In this document: in pieces, positions 12,134-20,380 of the stretch
How the letters are laid out: each line of letters begins with the position of its first letter
Position numbering within the stretch: position 1 is the stretch's first letter
Source of the DNA: a virus
Direction: 5' to 3' (one strand)
DNA length: 31,790 nt
IMG/VR virus record: IMGVR_UViG_3300036832_000150
Span: 1 to 31,790 of that record
The notes under the pieces: generated by a model
Database searches by the model: none
The model's input: the letters and a program-made list of their open reading frames with translations, nothing else
What the model was told of the DNA's origin: nothing
Made by a program: the position numbers and the translations under genes

Positions 12134-12283
12134 ATGATTACCTATTCAATCGAGATAATCAATCAGCCATCTAATGAAGGAACTAAGTGTTACGTGTGTG
12201 GCGCAGTCGCCCTAGTCATACTCGTCGCCGATACTATACAGCCAGACACAGGCTATGTAGATTCGAATGCCTTTGTGCGATGA
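12134..12283 (+). CDS. Zinc-finger-type small ORF, first half of a probable frame-broken gene
   Basis: ATG at 12134 follows AGGAG. The 49-residue frame has CYVCG followed by a hydrophobic beta stretch and ends at 12283. Its expected second Cys pair (CDDC) appears in the +1 frame within the overlapping ORF 12267-12347. One treble-clef or zinc-ribbon protein split by a single-base shift between about 12261 and 12276 explains both. The TAG at 12258-12260 in the +1 frame sets the left limit. A sequencing error, a real mutation or programmed slippage are all possible. I see no clear slippery site. Confidence 0.5.
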   Translation: MITYSIEIINQPSNEGTKCYVCGAVALVILVADTIQPDTGYVDSNAFVR

Positions 12284-12347
12284 CTGTTTCGAAAAACTCG
12301 ATAGAGGACTAGAAGAATGGACAACTGGGAAAAGACATACGAGATAG
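12267..12347 (+). CDS. Second half of the frame-broken zinc-finger gene
   Basis: The frame from ATG 12267 encodes MPLCDDCFEKLDRGLEEW and a short basic tail. PLCDDCFEKL is a typical second knuckle of small phage zinc proteins and would complete the CYVC of the preceding ORF. No ribosome site precedes this ATG, which argues against an independent gene. It overlaps the next gene by 31 nt. Confidence 0.4.
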   Translation: MPLCDDCFEKLDRGLEEWTTGKRHTR

Positions 12348-12502
12348 TACAGGGACATATTTCACGACTCATCGACGCAAACTTCCGTCACTCCGAAATG
12401 CATAACCAGATACTCTTGCTCTGCATTCCTGCTAGGAATGACTGTAAGCAGGTCATCGAACTGAAACACCAGATCATCGAGACTATGAATGCTAAAATCT
12501 GA
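12317..12502 (+). CDS. Small helical protein (61 residues)
   Basis: ATG at 12317 follows GAGGAC. The product is acidic at the start and predicted helical throughout (WEKTYEIVQGHISRLIDANF, then IELKHQIIETMNAKI), with two Cys that are not paired as a knuckle. The length and packing suggest a real gene in the operon, but there is no recognisable family or motif. Confidence 0.5.
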   Translation: MDNWEKTYEIVQGHISRLIDANFRHSEMHNQILLLCIPARNDCKQVIELKHQIIETMNAKI

Positions 12503-12578
12503 GATTGTATCACTCGTCATTCTAGGTATCTTTTTCTACTGGATAGCCATACTAATCAGAAAGGGAGCAAATGACTAA
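12489..12578 (+). CDS. 29-residue single-pass membrane peptide
   Basis: ATG at 12489 overlaps the end of the preceding gene, and TAA at 12576 overlaps the next start (12571). The product is a short polar N-terminus (MLKSE), a hydrophobic helix (IVSLVILGIFFYWIAILI) and a positive tail (RKGAND). This positive-inside pattern fits a small inner-membrane peptide. The ORF contains the AAAGGGAG ribosome site of the next gene. Chance cannot be excluded at this size. Confidence 0.45.
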   Translation: MLKSEIVSLVILGIFFYWIAILIRKGAND

Positions 12579-13053
12579 GAAGCTGATGTCGAAGAAACAG
12601 ATCAGACTACCACGTTCAGTCAAGAAACTATTTCCGAATGTCACATCAGCCTATGATTCGACGAAGTCAGTCGATATCTCAGTCTCTCCGAAGGACTGTA
12701 AGGAAGCGCAGAAACTCAATCCGTCAGAATGCGCGCTGGCGAGAGCGGCGAGACGAGAACTGCACGCAGACGCGGTCATCATCGGTATGTCGTCGTCTTA
12801 CATCATTAAGGATAATCAGGCTATTCGATTCGCAACGCCTGAATCGGTCAGTCGGGAGATAATCTCATTTGACAGACATCAGGACTTCGCACCGGGAGAC
12901 TATCATCTCATGCCAAAGTCTCCATCTAATCGATTCGGTAAGGTATATCGAAAGAAAGAAGGCGGGAAGGATAAATCAGCAAAACGAAAGGTATATCATC
13001 GTAGTGCGCGCGTTCGTATCCTCGCGATGGGAAGCGAAGGAAAGAATGACTGA
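12571..13053 (+). CDS. Conserved phage protein of unknown function (160 residues)
   Basis: ATG at 12571 follows GGGAG. A basic N-terminus precedes a core with [30 protein letters not shown] and a C-terminal beta part ([30 protein letters not shown]). A Lys/Arg-rich tail follows (about 125-150). The core resembles a phage protein family seen next to replication genes, but I know of no assigned function. The basic tail suggests nucleic-acid contact. Its stop overlaps the nuclease start (ATGACTGA). Confidence 0.68.
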   Translation: MTKKLMSKKQIRLPRSVKKLFPNVTSAYDSTKSVDISVSPKDCKEAQKLNPSECALARAARRELHADAVIIGMSSSYIIKDNQAIRFATPESVSREIISFDRHQDFAPGDYHLMPKSPSNRFGKVYRKKEGGKDKSAKRKVYHRSARVRILAMGSEGKND

Positions 13054-14017
13054 CATACTTGTTCCATCAGGTAAGAAAAATGTCATCATGGACGCAACTA
13101 CGCTGTCCAGTCTGATGTCATGTGCGCGCTATCTGGACATTCGATATAATCATCAGCTAGTCAGCGTGCGAGGTAAGTCTAACTCTCTCGAAATAGGTTC
13201 ACTAGTTCACAAGGTATTTGAAGTCTACTATCAGCGTAGGATAGATGGACTATCTAGACAAGCCAGTATAGACGATGCGCTCTCCGCAGGTCAGCTATAC
13301 GTAACGGGCTGTCCATACTGCTCACAAGCTACGGAGGGAAGTCAGCCAGACTGTAAGCATGAACCGGCAGAATATCCGGGCATCCAAAACTCGCCAGAAG
13401 TCAACGAGAGTTATAAGACAGGCTGGCGATTCGCACTACAGACTTGTCAGGAGTATTTCGACTACTACAAGAATGACGCGCTGATTCCCCTATCAGTCGA
13501 ATGGGTGAAGGCAGACGTAATATACGAGGATGACGAGATCCGCGTAGCGTGGAAGGCGAAGTTCGATCTGACAGTCGATACGAATCAGATAGGCATAGTA
13601 TCGATGGATCACAAGACATTCAAACAAAGGCGAGAGAAGAGTACACTGAGCAATCAGTTCATGGGACATTGCGTCCTCCTGAATTCACGAAATGTCATAG
13701 TCAACAAGATCGGCATGCAGACTAGCCTGAAGATCGGAGAGAGACTAACTCGCGAAATCCTGTCATACAGCGCAGACAGACTGAATGAATGGCGTAACGA
13801 GATAGTTCCATATTATGCCTACAAGTATCTTCAGTATGTCGAGTCTAGCTACTGGCCTCCTAACTTCACGCACTGCGACAATATCTACGGTGCGTGTCCA
13901 TACAAGGAAGTCTGCGAGTCAGATCGGAATATGCGCGAAGAGGTACTACGCGCTAACTTTACACTAGCCCCAGTCTGGGATCCCCGTAATAAAGTGACAG
14001 GGGAAGAAGGAGAGTGA
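13046..14017 (+). CDS. PD-(D/E)XK nuclease of the Cas4/RecB type (323 residues)
   Basis: The start at 13046 overlaps the previous stop; a longer frame lacks a ribosome site. [18 protein letters not shown] is the typical Cas4/PDDEXK_1 opening with C26. GSLVHKVFE (about 51-59) is motif I with H55. KFDL supplies D174 and DHK supplies D188 and K190, the active-site acid and Lys. Three Cys near the end (in [14 protein letters not shown]) together with C26 could bind a 4Fe-4S cluster, as in Cas4 and AddB. A Cys-rich insert at 89-103 is extra. It is likely an exonuclease that makes single-stranded tails for the recombination genes just downstream. Confidence 0.82.
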   Translation: MTDILVPSGKKNVIMDATTLSSLMSCARYLDIRYNHQLVSVRGKSNSLEIGSLVHKVFEVYYQRRIDGLSRQASIDDALSAGQLYVTGCPYCSQATEGSQPDCKHEPAEYPGIQNSPEVNESYKTGWRFALQTCQEYFDYYKNDALIPLSVEWVKADVIYEDDEIRVAWKAKFDLTVDTNQIGIVSMDHKTFKQRREKSTLSNQFMGHCVLLNSRNVIVNKIGMQTSLKIGERLTREILSYSADRLNEWRNEIVPYYAYKYLQYVESSYWPPNFTHCDNIYGACPYKEVCESDRNMREEVLRANFTLAPVWDPRNKVTGEEGE

Positions 14018-14020
14018 ATC

Positions 14021-14266
14021 ATGAAGCAAGAACAGCAGATGAGTCTACCATTCGATCAACCATTCAAGCAGTACAGGAAGAAGGGAATCGCGGAGATGCG
14101 CGCTTACGTAGCAGGCGAAGATATGTCAGGTGTGTCAGTCAGCGAAGTAGACAAGTCTAACGGATCACCGAAGGAAGGAGACATGATCGTCCGTAACGTG
14201 AAGAATCACGAGGATCAATGGCTCATCTCAGCGAAGTATTTTCAGGATAACTTCGAAGAGGTCTAA
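14021..14266 (+). CDS. Conserved small phage protein (81 residues)
   Basis: It starts 3 nt after the nuclease gene, with GGAGAG upstream. It has YRKKGIAEMRAYVAGEDMSG, SVSEVDKSNGSPKEGDMI, then NHEDQWLISAKYFQDNF. This order of a basic opening, an acidic linker with GDMI and an HxDQW ending recurs in small phage replication-region proteins, often without known function. It is 1 nt from the next gene, so tightly co-translated. Confidence 0.68.
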   Translation: MKQEQQMSLPFDQPFKQYRKKGIAEMRAYVAGEDMSGVSVSEVDKSNGSPKEGDMIVRNVKNHEDQWLISAKYFQDNFEEV

Positions 14267-14267
14267 C

Positions 14268-14468
14268 ATGCCTAAGATCATTTCCATACCAGACGAAGCA
14301 GCAGAAAAACTGACCAACGTATCGAAGTATCTCCAGTCATCACATGCAGAAATAGCCATCTCTATTCAGATTGAAGGTTCAATTCCAGACGAATATCGAA
14401 ATCTGCTAACAGAGTACCTGGCGCAGTGTCTCAGTGCAGTCAGCAGACTCTACCGGGAAGTGAACTAA
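14268..14468 (+). CDS. Small helical phage protein (66 residues)
   Basis: It starts 1 nt after the preceding stop and ends 1 nt before the Sak4-like gene. The product begins with MPKIISIPDEAAEKL and continues with helices ending SRLYREVN. It has moderate acidity and no Cys knuckle. No family is recognised. Position between nuclease and recombinase genes suggests an accessory recombination factor, which is a guess. Confidence 0.6.
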   Translation: MPKIISIPDEAAEKLTNVSKYLQSSHAEIAISIQIEGSIPDEYRNLLTEYLAQCLSAVSRLYREVN

Positions 14469-14469
14469 C

Positions 14470-15285
14470 ATGCCTAACATGGACTCGATAGGATTCGACT
14501 CACTCTACTGTATGTTCAAGGGTGAGCCGGGAACTAGAAAGAGTACGCAGGCACTCTCCTTTCCTACTCCACAGTTCTGGTTCTCATGGGACAGGAAGAT
14601 GAACGGCATAGTCCTTCCCATGAGAAAATGGGGCATAGATCCGAAGACTATCACATATGAGGACTATGACGATTGGAACAAACCTCGCTTAAAATTAGAG
14701 CAATTGCAAAGCAATTGTCCATATCGCACTCTCGTATTCGACTCCCTGACTAGTATGGCTGACATGACGCTGCGTCAGACTCTCAAGATGAAGTATGGCA
14801 TCAAGAGACAGAGCGGCGCAGCCGCAGGGAAACTTGTCGCCGGTATAGCAATCAATGAAATAGAGGACTATGGTGCAGAGGCATCCGCACTTCAGGAGTT
14901 AATAGCACTGACGAAGGACATCAATGCATATCACAAGGTCAACATTATTTTAATTGCGCACGTTGTGCAAGCGGAGTATCGAGACACAGTTAAGAATACT
15001 ACCCACGTCTCGCGTACTATCGTGACGGCAGGAAAGAAAGTAGCCCCGAAGATTCCCGCATATTGTGGTGAAGTCTATCACTTCAATATCAAGAAGGGAT
15101 TCGTGGAAGGAAGTGGAGGTGACTATAGCGTATTGACTACTCATACCGGAGACGATTTCGCGCGCACTGCACTCGATCTAGATAGAGAGATAGTATTCGG
15201 TGATAAGCCTCTCTACGATACATGGATCAAACCCGCCATCACCAAACTCTCCCAACCACAACAGAAGACAACAGCAGGATTCTAA
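14470..15285 (+). CDS. Sak4-like RecA-fold ATPase (271 residues)
   Basis: Walker A is GEPGTRKST (18-26), with Arg where Gly is usual before Lys-Ser. Walker B is TLVFD (87-91). A RecA-core order follows: ALSFPTPQFWFSWDRK, a helical insert and IILIAHVV near 159-166. Length and layout match Sak4-type phage single-strand annealing ATPases (RecA-like, AAA_24). These anneal single-stranded DNA and usually work with an adjacent single-strand-binding protein and an exonuclease, both present here. The Arg substitution may alter nucleotide turnover. Confidence 0.78.
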   Translation: MPNMDSIGFDSLYCMFKGEPGTRKSTQALSFPTPQFWFSWDRKMNGIVLPMRKWGIDPKTITYEDYDDWNKPRLKLEQLQSNCPYRTLVFDSLTSMADMTLRQTLKMKYGIKRQSGAAAGKLVAGIAINEIEDYGAEASALQELIALTKDINAYHKVNIILIAHVVQAEYRDTVKNTTHVSRTIVTAGKKVAPKIPAYCGEVYHFNIKKGFVEGSGGDYSVLTTHTGDDFARTALDLDREIVFGDKPLYDTWIKPAITKLSQPQQKTTAGF

Positions 15286-15307
15286 ATCAAGAAAGAGAGA
15301 AGAGACA

Positions 15308-15694
15308 ATGCCATTCATCGACTTCAGTGAGAAGGATCTACTCCGTGGCAAGATCGTTGAGCCCGCGTGGTATCTTGTAACTATCGACAACATCGGAGAG
15401 GCTCCGTCTAAGGATGGAGGATCGACCAACTGGCCAGTTGAAGGAACGATCGTAAAGAATGCGGATTCAGGAGATACGGCGTTCGCGAATGTCCCTATCG
15501 ACTGGAATTTCAATAGCAAGGCGAAGGGATTCGCAGTTGGATTCCTGAACGCATTCGGCGTGACCGTCAACTCTACTCAGCGTTTCGATCTGTCTAAAGC
15601 CGTAGGGAAACAGATCGAGATGTTCATCGAGAATGATACGTGGAATGGCCGGATGAAGAATCAGGTCAACCATAAGTATCGTACTCCGCGCTAG
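15308..15694 (+). CDS. Candidate single-strand-binding/accessory recombination protein (128 residues)
   Basis: ATG at 15308 follows GAGAGAAGAGA; a longer frame upstream overlaps the previous gene. The protein is a beta-rich domain (PAWYLVTIDNIGEAPSKDGG, WPVEGTIVKNAD, IEMFIENDTWNGRMKN) in the style of phage DUF669/OB-fold proteins encoded next to Sak4. These bind single-stranded DNA and usually end in an acidic tail. Here the protein ends in basic YRTPR, and a separate hyperacidic ORF follows. Confidence 0.6.
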   Translation: MPFIDFSEKDLLRGKIVEPAWYLVTIDNIGEAPSKDGGSTNWPVEGTIVKNADSGDTAFANVPIDWNFNSKAKGFAVGFLNAFGVTVNSTQRFDLSKAVGKQIEMFIENDTWNGRMKNQVNHKYRTPR

Positions 15695-15711
15695 TCAGTC
15701 AGGAGGTTCAC

Positions 15712-15855
15712 ATGCTCGATGAGACGACTGAGACTGAGGAGCCAGACGATGAGGAAGAAGATCTGGTAGACGATGACGAAGAGTTCGAAGAGGATGAAGA
15801 GGAGACAGAAGAGGATGAAGAGGTAGAAGAGGATGAAGAGGTAGAAGAAAAATAA
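15712..15855 (+). CDS. Hyperacidic 47-residue protein after the candidate single-strand-binding gene
   Basis: ATG at 15712 has a near-perfect AGGAGG 7 nt upstream, so it is certainly translatable. Apart from a few Thr, Val, Leu and Phe it is nearly all Glu and Asp (EEDEEVEEDEEVEEK at the end), and a DNA repeat encodes the last part. It could be a DNA mimic that binds basic host proteins, or the acidic tail normally fused to single-strand-binding proteins, split off as its own chain. A terminator follows 6 nt later. Confidence 0.7.
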   Translation: MLDETTETEEPDDEEEDLVDDDEEFEEDEEETEEDEEVEEDEEVEEK

Positions 15856-15861
15856 GAGACG

Positions 15862-15895
15862 GAAGGGGATGTACTCGAAGTATATCCCCTTCTTT
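15862..15895 (+). terminator. Strong intrinsic terminator
   Basis: A 13-bp stem (15862-15874 with 15880-15892, one G-T pair) closes the loop TCGAA and is followed by TTTCATT. It ends the nuclease/Sak4/acidic-protein operon. The cold-shock gene starts 14 nt beyond, so some transcripts must read through or start afresh. Confidence 0.75.
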
Positions 15896-15908
15896 CATTA
15901 GGTGTAGA

Positions 15909-16190
15909 ATGACCAATACTAGAGTAGTAGGCAAGATCATTAAGGTCAGTAAGACTGGTTGGGGATTCATCTCATCGAAGGAGATCGAGTTCACGCGTAT
16001 CTTCTTTCATTGGACTAGCCTGACTCAGGATACCATAACGTTTCCTGAACTAAGGACTGGAATGCTAGTTGAATTCAGTCCACTACAGATTCAGGGGCGA
16101 GGCTGGCGCGCGAATCACGTCAAAGTAATCAAATCAGACAAAGACAAAGGACAGAAACATGATCAGGATAATCTGTCCGTACTGCCATAA
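15909..16190 (+). CDS. Cold-shock-domain-like OB-fold protein (93 residues)
   Basis: GKIIKVSKTGWGFISSKE is the cold-shock start (the K-x-GWGFI strand is RNP1-like), and IFFHWTSL corresponds to RNP2 (FVHxS). Then come the strands LRTGMLVEFSPLQIQGRGW and ANHVKVI. A Lys/Asp/Gln tail follows. Cold-shock proteins bind single-stranded RNA or DNA and melt structure. The ATG immediately follows the terminator and a GGTG site. Its 3-prime end overlaps the zinc-ribbon ORF that begins at 16159. Confidence 0.8.
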   Translation: MTNTRVVGKIIKVSKTGWGFISSKEIEFTRIFFHWTSLTQDTITFPELRTGMLVEFSPLQIQGRGWRANHVKVIKSDKDKGQKHDQDNLSVLP

Positions 16191-16320
16191 CGATGATGAA
16201 CGGATGATCGAAATCGTCAGTATGAGTCCGTTCGTTCTATTCTGTACTGTCTGCTCCAAGACTTTCGAGGTAACTAATGCACAAGGAACTCCTGTTAGAA
16301 ATTATTCAGACGTGGAATGA
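16159..16320 (+). CDS. Zinc-ribbon protein (53 residues)
   Basis: ATG at 16159 lies inside the end of the cold-shock gene. CPYC (6-9) and CTVC (29-32) with FVLF and KTFEV between are a classic zinc ribbon, like those of transcription elongation or RNA polymerase factors. The stop lies within the next gene, which it overlaps by 44 nt. The weak ribosome site suggests coupling to the cold-shock gene. Confidence 0.65.
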   Translation: MIRIICPYCHNDDERMIEIVSMSPFVLFCTVCSKTFEVTNAQGTPVRNYSDVE

Positions 16321-16459
16321 CGATCAACTATTCATCTACATCAAGGAACTAGAGAAGCGCGTTCAAGAGACGAGTGAAGTCATTAAGGATCTGAGACAGA
16401 TTCAGCGTAAGAGACGAAGGAAGCCGACGTATGAAACCGGAGCGAGGGACGGACGATGA
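16277..16459 (+). CDS. Coiled-coil small protein (60 residues)
   Basis: GAGGTAA precedes ATG 16277. A long amphipathic helix (about 5-48, LLLEIIQTWNDDQLFIYIKE then LEKRVQETSEVIKDLRQI) leads to a basic tail (RKRRRKPTYETG). Such proteins often dimerise through the helix and contact nucleic acid with the basic end. It overlaps the next gene by 4 nt (ATGA). Confidence 0.6.
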   Translation: MHKELLLEIIQTWNDDQLFIYIKELEKRVQETSEVIKDLRQIQRKRRRKPTYETGARDGR

Positions 16460-16638
16460 CTGATTTAATCATACTTAATGATTTAACCGAAGAATTAAGA
16501 TTTGAACCTGTCAATATAAATGTCTTTCAGATTTATGCAAGACAAAACTATCATGATATATATATCCAACCAACAATAGAAGATGCCAAGAAGATTCGAG
16601 ATTGGTTGAACAGTTTCATAATCGAGTCAGAAGAATGA
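16456..16638 (+). CDS. Small protein in an AT-rich island (60 residues)
   Basis: It starts in an ATGA overlap and ends in one with the polymerase gene. The DNA is far richer in A and T than its neighbours (runs such as GATATATATATCC) and lacks the common GCGC motif. The product has a beta strand then QPTIEDAKKIRDWLNSFI and an acidic end. It could be a later insertion in the operon. No family is recognised. Confidence 0.65.
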   Translation: MTDLIILNDLTEELRFEPVNINVFQIYARQNYHDIYIQPTIEDAKKIRDWLNSFIIESEE

Positions 16639-19106
16639 CAGATAGGATATACGTACCCGGAACAGGGAATCCTAGTGCAAAATTAATGATATTGGGAGAA
16701 AGCCCGAGTTACGAAGAGACTAATGCGCGTAAGCCATTCGTCGGACCATCAGGACGCGAGTTAGATCGACTATTAAAGGACGCGGGAATCAATCGATATG
16801 ACTGCTGGATAACGAATATCTGTAAGTACGAAGTCCAGGCTAGCGAGAAAAATAAGAAGATTCCATTCCACACGCGAGCGCAGCGAGCTGGTATAGATAT
16901 GGACCAACAGCTAGCTGAACTACGAGTTGAGATTAATGAGATTAACCCCAACGTTATACTTGCTCTCGGTGGGACTGCTCTATGGGGACTCTCTGGGAAA
17001 TCCAAAATTAGTAAGCACAGAGGATCGATCATGTGGGGGATGGGCCATAAGTTTGTTCCTACCTATCATCCCGCACATCTGCTACATTCTGCTGGTGGTG
17101 GAGAAATCAAGGGTTACTGGAACAGACAGGTAATGATCTTTGACTTCCGACGCGCGCTCACTGAGTCAGCTAGTCCATCCTATGATCTGCCTAACAGAGT
17201 CATTCAGATCTGCAATAATTCAGGTGAGCTATATGAATTCTTGGAGCGTTATAAAGACTGTAAGAAAATGTCTGTCGATATTGAGGCAGGTGGTCACTGT
17301 CTTCCTATCTGCATAGGTCTGGCATTCAGTCCGAATCATGCGATGACAGTCCCCCTATGGAACAAGGATGGAATTAGTACGATTCCTGACTCTGATCTGA
17401 CCGCGTGTTGGATGATGTTAGCTAATGTATTATGGGAGAAAGACATTGTCGGACAAAATTTCAATTATGACCGTGACAAGCTGCGACGACTCGGATTTGC
17501 CATCAGACATATTCACAGTGATACGCTCCTCAAAGCCTTTGCAATTAACCCTGAACTCCCGAAAGGGTTGGCATTTCTTACATCTGTCTACACGCGAGAA
17601 CCCTTCTACAAGGATGAAGGTATGTATGAAGGGCAGCTTAGAGATTTGTTTCTCGGATGCGGACGTGATGCCTGTGTTACGTATGAAATAGACGAGGCAA
17701 TGAATTCAGACCTGGCGGAGCTAGGTGTGACGAAATTCTACGAGAACTTCCTCATGACTCTACCTGACTTCTACCTGGAGATAGAGAATAATGGATTCCG
17801 TGTAAACAAAGAGAAGCGCGCAGCATTGATCCAGAAGTATACCGAGTGGAATGAGAGACTTGAAAAGGAGATACTCACACTTTCAGGAGAGGAAGTTAAT
17901 CCTGCATCATCAAAACAAGTCTCCGAGTTACTATTCGACAAGTGGAAACTACCTAGAAGACAGGGAACAGGAGAAGAGGAACTAACTGCATTACTGAACT
18001 TGCAGAATGGAGTGCGCGATGCCAGACATAGGAGAGTTATTGAGGCTATCCTTGAGACTAGGAGAGTTAGAAAGACTCTCTCGACTTATCTACTTGCAAT
18101 CCCAGACTATGATGGAAAGATGCGAACAACTTGCTTCATGTGCCTCGAAACTGGGAGAACAAGTACGGGACAGCAAGAACCTCCTATCAGACCTAAGGTT
18201 GACATCGTCGGCAAAGGAAGACAAGCCGACATGAAAGTCTTAGGCGCATCCTTCCAGACTCTGACGAAACACGGCGATATCGGATCTGACATACGAAGTA
18301 TGTATGAGCCAGACGAAGGAGAAGTCTTCGTCCAACTAGACTCATCCCAAGCAGAAGCCAGAGTAGTATTCAATCTAGCGATGGATGAACAGGCGTTGAA
18401 GGATATAGATGAACATGACTATCACGCACTTACTGCGTCGTGGTTTTTCGGTGGTAAGGAAGATGACTACAGTAAGAAAATATTGGGATATGAATCGCCC
18501 ATTAGATTCGCAGGGAAGACTCTACGTCATGCGGGCCATCTTGGGGCAGGCAAACGACGAGCATCTATTGAACTTAACACGCAAGCGAGAAAGTTTAAGA
18601 TCCCGATTACAGTCACAGAGGCAGAAGCCGAGCGCGCACTAAAGATATTTCATGCACGTCAGCCTAACATTCAGAGGATATTCCATGCGGAAGTCATCGA
18701 GTCACTCAAACAAACGAGGAAACTCATCGCCCCATTACCGTGGGGAATTGATGCGCCCCATGGAGGTGTGCGTATATTCTTTGAACGATGGGGAGACGAT
18801 CTGTTTCGAGAAGCACTTGCCTATCTCCCCCAACGAGCTGTTACTGATAGTACCAAGGCAGCCGGAATTCGAATCAAAAGAAGGTTCCCGGAAAGTAAGA
18901 TTATTCTTGAGGCACATGATGCTCTACTTTTCTCAGTTCGAAGAGAATACCTAGACGAATTCATTCCAATCGCGCAGAAGGAGATGGAACGGCCTATCAA
19001 TTTCCATTCCTGCTCTTTACCTCGTAGACTATTGAAGATACCTTGTGATGTCGAGATAGGAGAGAACTATATGGACCTAAGGAAATACAGGAAGGAAGTA
19101 GAATGA
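16635..19106 (+). CDS. Fusion of family 4-like uracil-DNA glycosylase and family A DNA polymerase (823 residues)
   Basis: Residues 18-49 (GESPSYEE, then PFVGPSG) and 142-150 (PTYHPAHLL) are the motifs of UDG family 4/5. The [4Fe-4S] Cys set is only partial (C57, C63). From 205 an exonuclease domain has D215/E217 (VDIEAGG), N275 to D279 (QNFNYD) and D345. The Tyr normally four residues before the third acid is Gly341. The polymerase has motif A LDSSQAEAR (D569), motif B R624, K628, H632 and motif C H761-D762. His632 stands at the position of E. coli Phe762 and Leu636 at Tyr766. Fusion links uracil removal or sensing to replication. ATG 16635 overlaps the previous stop (ATGA); a longer frame exists but is not needed. 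Confidence 0.85.
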   Translation: MTDRIYVPGTGNPSAKLMILGESPSYEETNARKPFVGPSGRELDRLLKDAGINRYDCWITNICKYEVQASEKNKKIPFHTRAQRAGIDMDQQLAELRVEINEINPNVILALGGTALWGLSGKSKISKHRGSIMWGMGHKFVPTYHPAHLLHSAGGGEIKGYWNRQVMIFDFRRALTESASPSYDLPNRVIQICNNSGELYEFLERYKDCKKMSVDIEAGGHCLPICIGLAFSPNHAMTVPLWNKDGISTIPDSDLTACWMMLANVLWEKDIVGQNFNYDRDKLRRLGFAIRHIHSDTLLKAFAINPELPKGLAFLTSVYTREPFYKDEGMYEGQLRDLFLGCGRDACVTYEIDEAMNSDLAELGVTKFYENFLMTLPDFYLEIENNGFRVNKEKRAALIQKYTEWNERLEKEILTLSGEEVNPASSKQVSELLFDKWKLPRRQGTGEEELTALLNLQNGVRDARHRRVIEAILETRRVRKTLSTYLLAIPDYDGKMRTTCFMCLETGRTSTGQQEPPIRPKVDIVGKGRQADMKVLGASFQTLTKHGDIGSDIRSMYEPDEGEVFVQLDSSQAEARVVFNLAMDEQALKDIDEHDYHALTASWFFGGKEDDYSKKILGYESPIRFAGKTLRHAGHLGAGKRRASIELNTQARKFKIPITVTEAEAERALKIFHARQPNIQRIFHAEVIESLKQTRKLIAPLPWGIDAPHGGVRIFFERWGDDLFREALAYLPQRAVTDSTKAAGIRIKRRFPESKIILEAHDALLFSVRREYLDEFIPIAQKEMERPINFHSCSLPRRLLKIPCDVEIGENYMDLRKYRKEVE

Positions 19107-20380
19107 AATGGTTGGATCAACTACTCAATCAGCACAACGAACTCGAATCCCCTACAAGTTTCTGGCTATGGGGCGGACTTGCATCTATATCAGCCGTAGT
19201 CAAGGATAATGTCTGGATAGATAGACAGATATACAATCTGTATCCGAATATCTACGTGATGTTCCATGCGGAATCAGGACTGAAGAAGGGTCCGCCTATC
19301 AGCATGAGTAAGCAGCTAGTCAAAGCAGTCGGCAATACGCACATCATCTCCGGTCGATCCTCGATTCAAGGCATCCTGAAAGAGATGGGAGGCGCACAGA
19401 CTCAGCCCGGAGGCAAGGTCGATAAGAAATCGGTAGTCTTCATCTGTTCATCTGAATTAACCTCCAGTATCGTATCAGATCCAGTAGCAATGGATATACT
19501 GACTGACCTATATGACAGACAATACAACATCGGCGAATGGCGTTCACTACTGAAGATGGAACAATTCAATCTGAGTAATCCCACGATAACTATGCTGACT
19601 GCGACTAACGATGCGCACTCATCAGACTTTTTCGCTAAGAAGGACATTCATGGAGGCTATTTCGCGCGCACGTTCATTATCTCAGAAAATAAGAGACATC
19701 GCGCTAATTCTCTGCTAGTCCCGCTGACTAATCCTCCGAAGTACGACGACTTAGCCAAATATCTGAAACAACTCGCCACACTCCGAGGTCCATTCAGACC
19801 ATTAGGATCAAGAGAGAGGACTGAGGAATATAAGTATGAGAAGACTGAGCGCGTATCAGGTACAGTTCAATACTTCAATGAGACAGGTATAGTATACGAG
19901 AAATTCTATGAAGACTTCCTCGACGAGGTACTGACTCAGGAAGTGAAAGATGAGACAGGTACACTGAATCGTTTTGGAGACTCAGTCCTGAAGGTAGCCA
20001 TGTTACTCGCACTTGCGCGCACTCCAGAACTAGTGATCGATCCAGAGTCGATGCAAATAGCCATCGACCTATGCCGGAAGCTAGTAGGCAATGTGCGCGA
20101 GATGACTCATGGTAAGAAGGGACTATCAGAGGCGAAGCATATCAAGATGCTGATCATCACTGAACTCCTGAGCAGGGAGACGCATCAGATCAGTCGAACT
20201 ATGCTCCTGAAGAAGATGTGGGCTCACTATAAGGATGCTAATGAACTAGACGAGATCATGCATTCATTCGATCAGGGAGGCGTAATCACGACTCAGTCGA
20301 TAGGTAACCAGATCATCTATATCATGCCAGATGGTCAGGTCCGCGAATATACTCGAATGTTCTCAGGAAGGAACAAATAG
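19103..20380 (+). CDS. DUF3987-like P-loop ATPase, candidate replicative helicase (425 residues)
   Basis: It overlaps the polymerase stop as ATGA. The region HAESGLKKGPPISMSK (55-70) sits where a Walker A would be, but GK-S/T is not standard: Lys61-Lys62-Gly63 followed by Pro. VVFICSSELTSSI (111-123) resembles the Walker B region of DUF3987/primase-helicase families. The C-terminal 70 residues have a winged-helix look (ITELLSRETHQISRTMLLKK). These proteins usually unwind DNA at the phage fork. The P-loop divergence makes catalysis uncertain. It is followed without a gap by the methyltransferase. Confidence 0.6.
   Translation: MKWLDQLLNQHNELESPTSFWLWGGLASISAVVKDNVWIDRQIYNLYPNIYVMFHAESGLKKGPPISMSKQLVKAVGNTHIISGRSSIQGILKEMGGAQTQPGGKVDKKSVVFICSSELTSSIVSDPVAMDILTDLYDRQYNIGEWRSLLKMEQFNLSNPTITMLTATNDAHSSDFFAKKDIHGGYFARTFIISENKRHRANSLLVPLTNPPKYDDLAKYLKQLATLRGPFRPLGSRERTEEYKYEKTERVSGTVQYFNETGIVYEKFYEDFLDEVLTQEVKDETGTLNRFGDSVLKVAMLLALARTPELVIDPESMQIAIDLCRKLVGNVREMTHGKKGLSEAKHIKMLIITELLSRETHQISRTMLLKKMWAHYKDANELDEIMHSFDQGGVITTQSIGNQIIYIMPDGQVREYTRMFSGRNK

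Noticed and set aside
14701-14717. Perfect CAATTGC-AAA-GCAATTG dyad inside the Sak4-like gene
   Set aside because: Encodes ordinary residues in a sound gene; no promoter or gene boundary nearby. Probably chance or a minor RNA fold.
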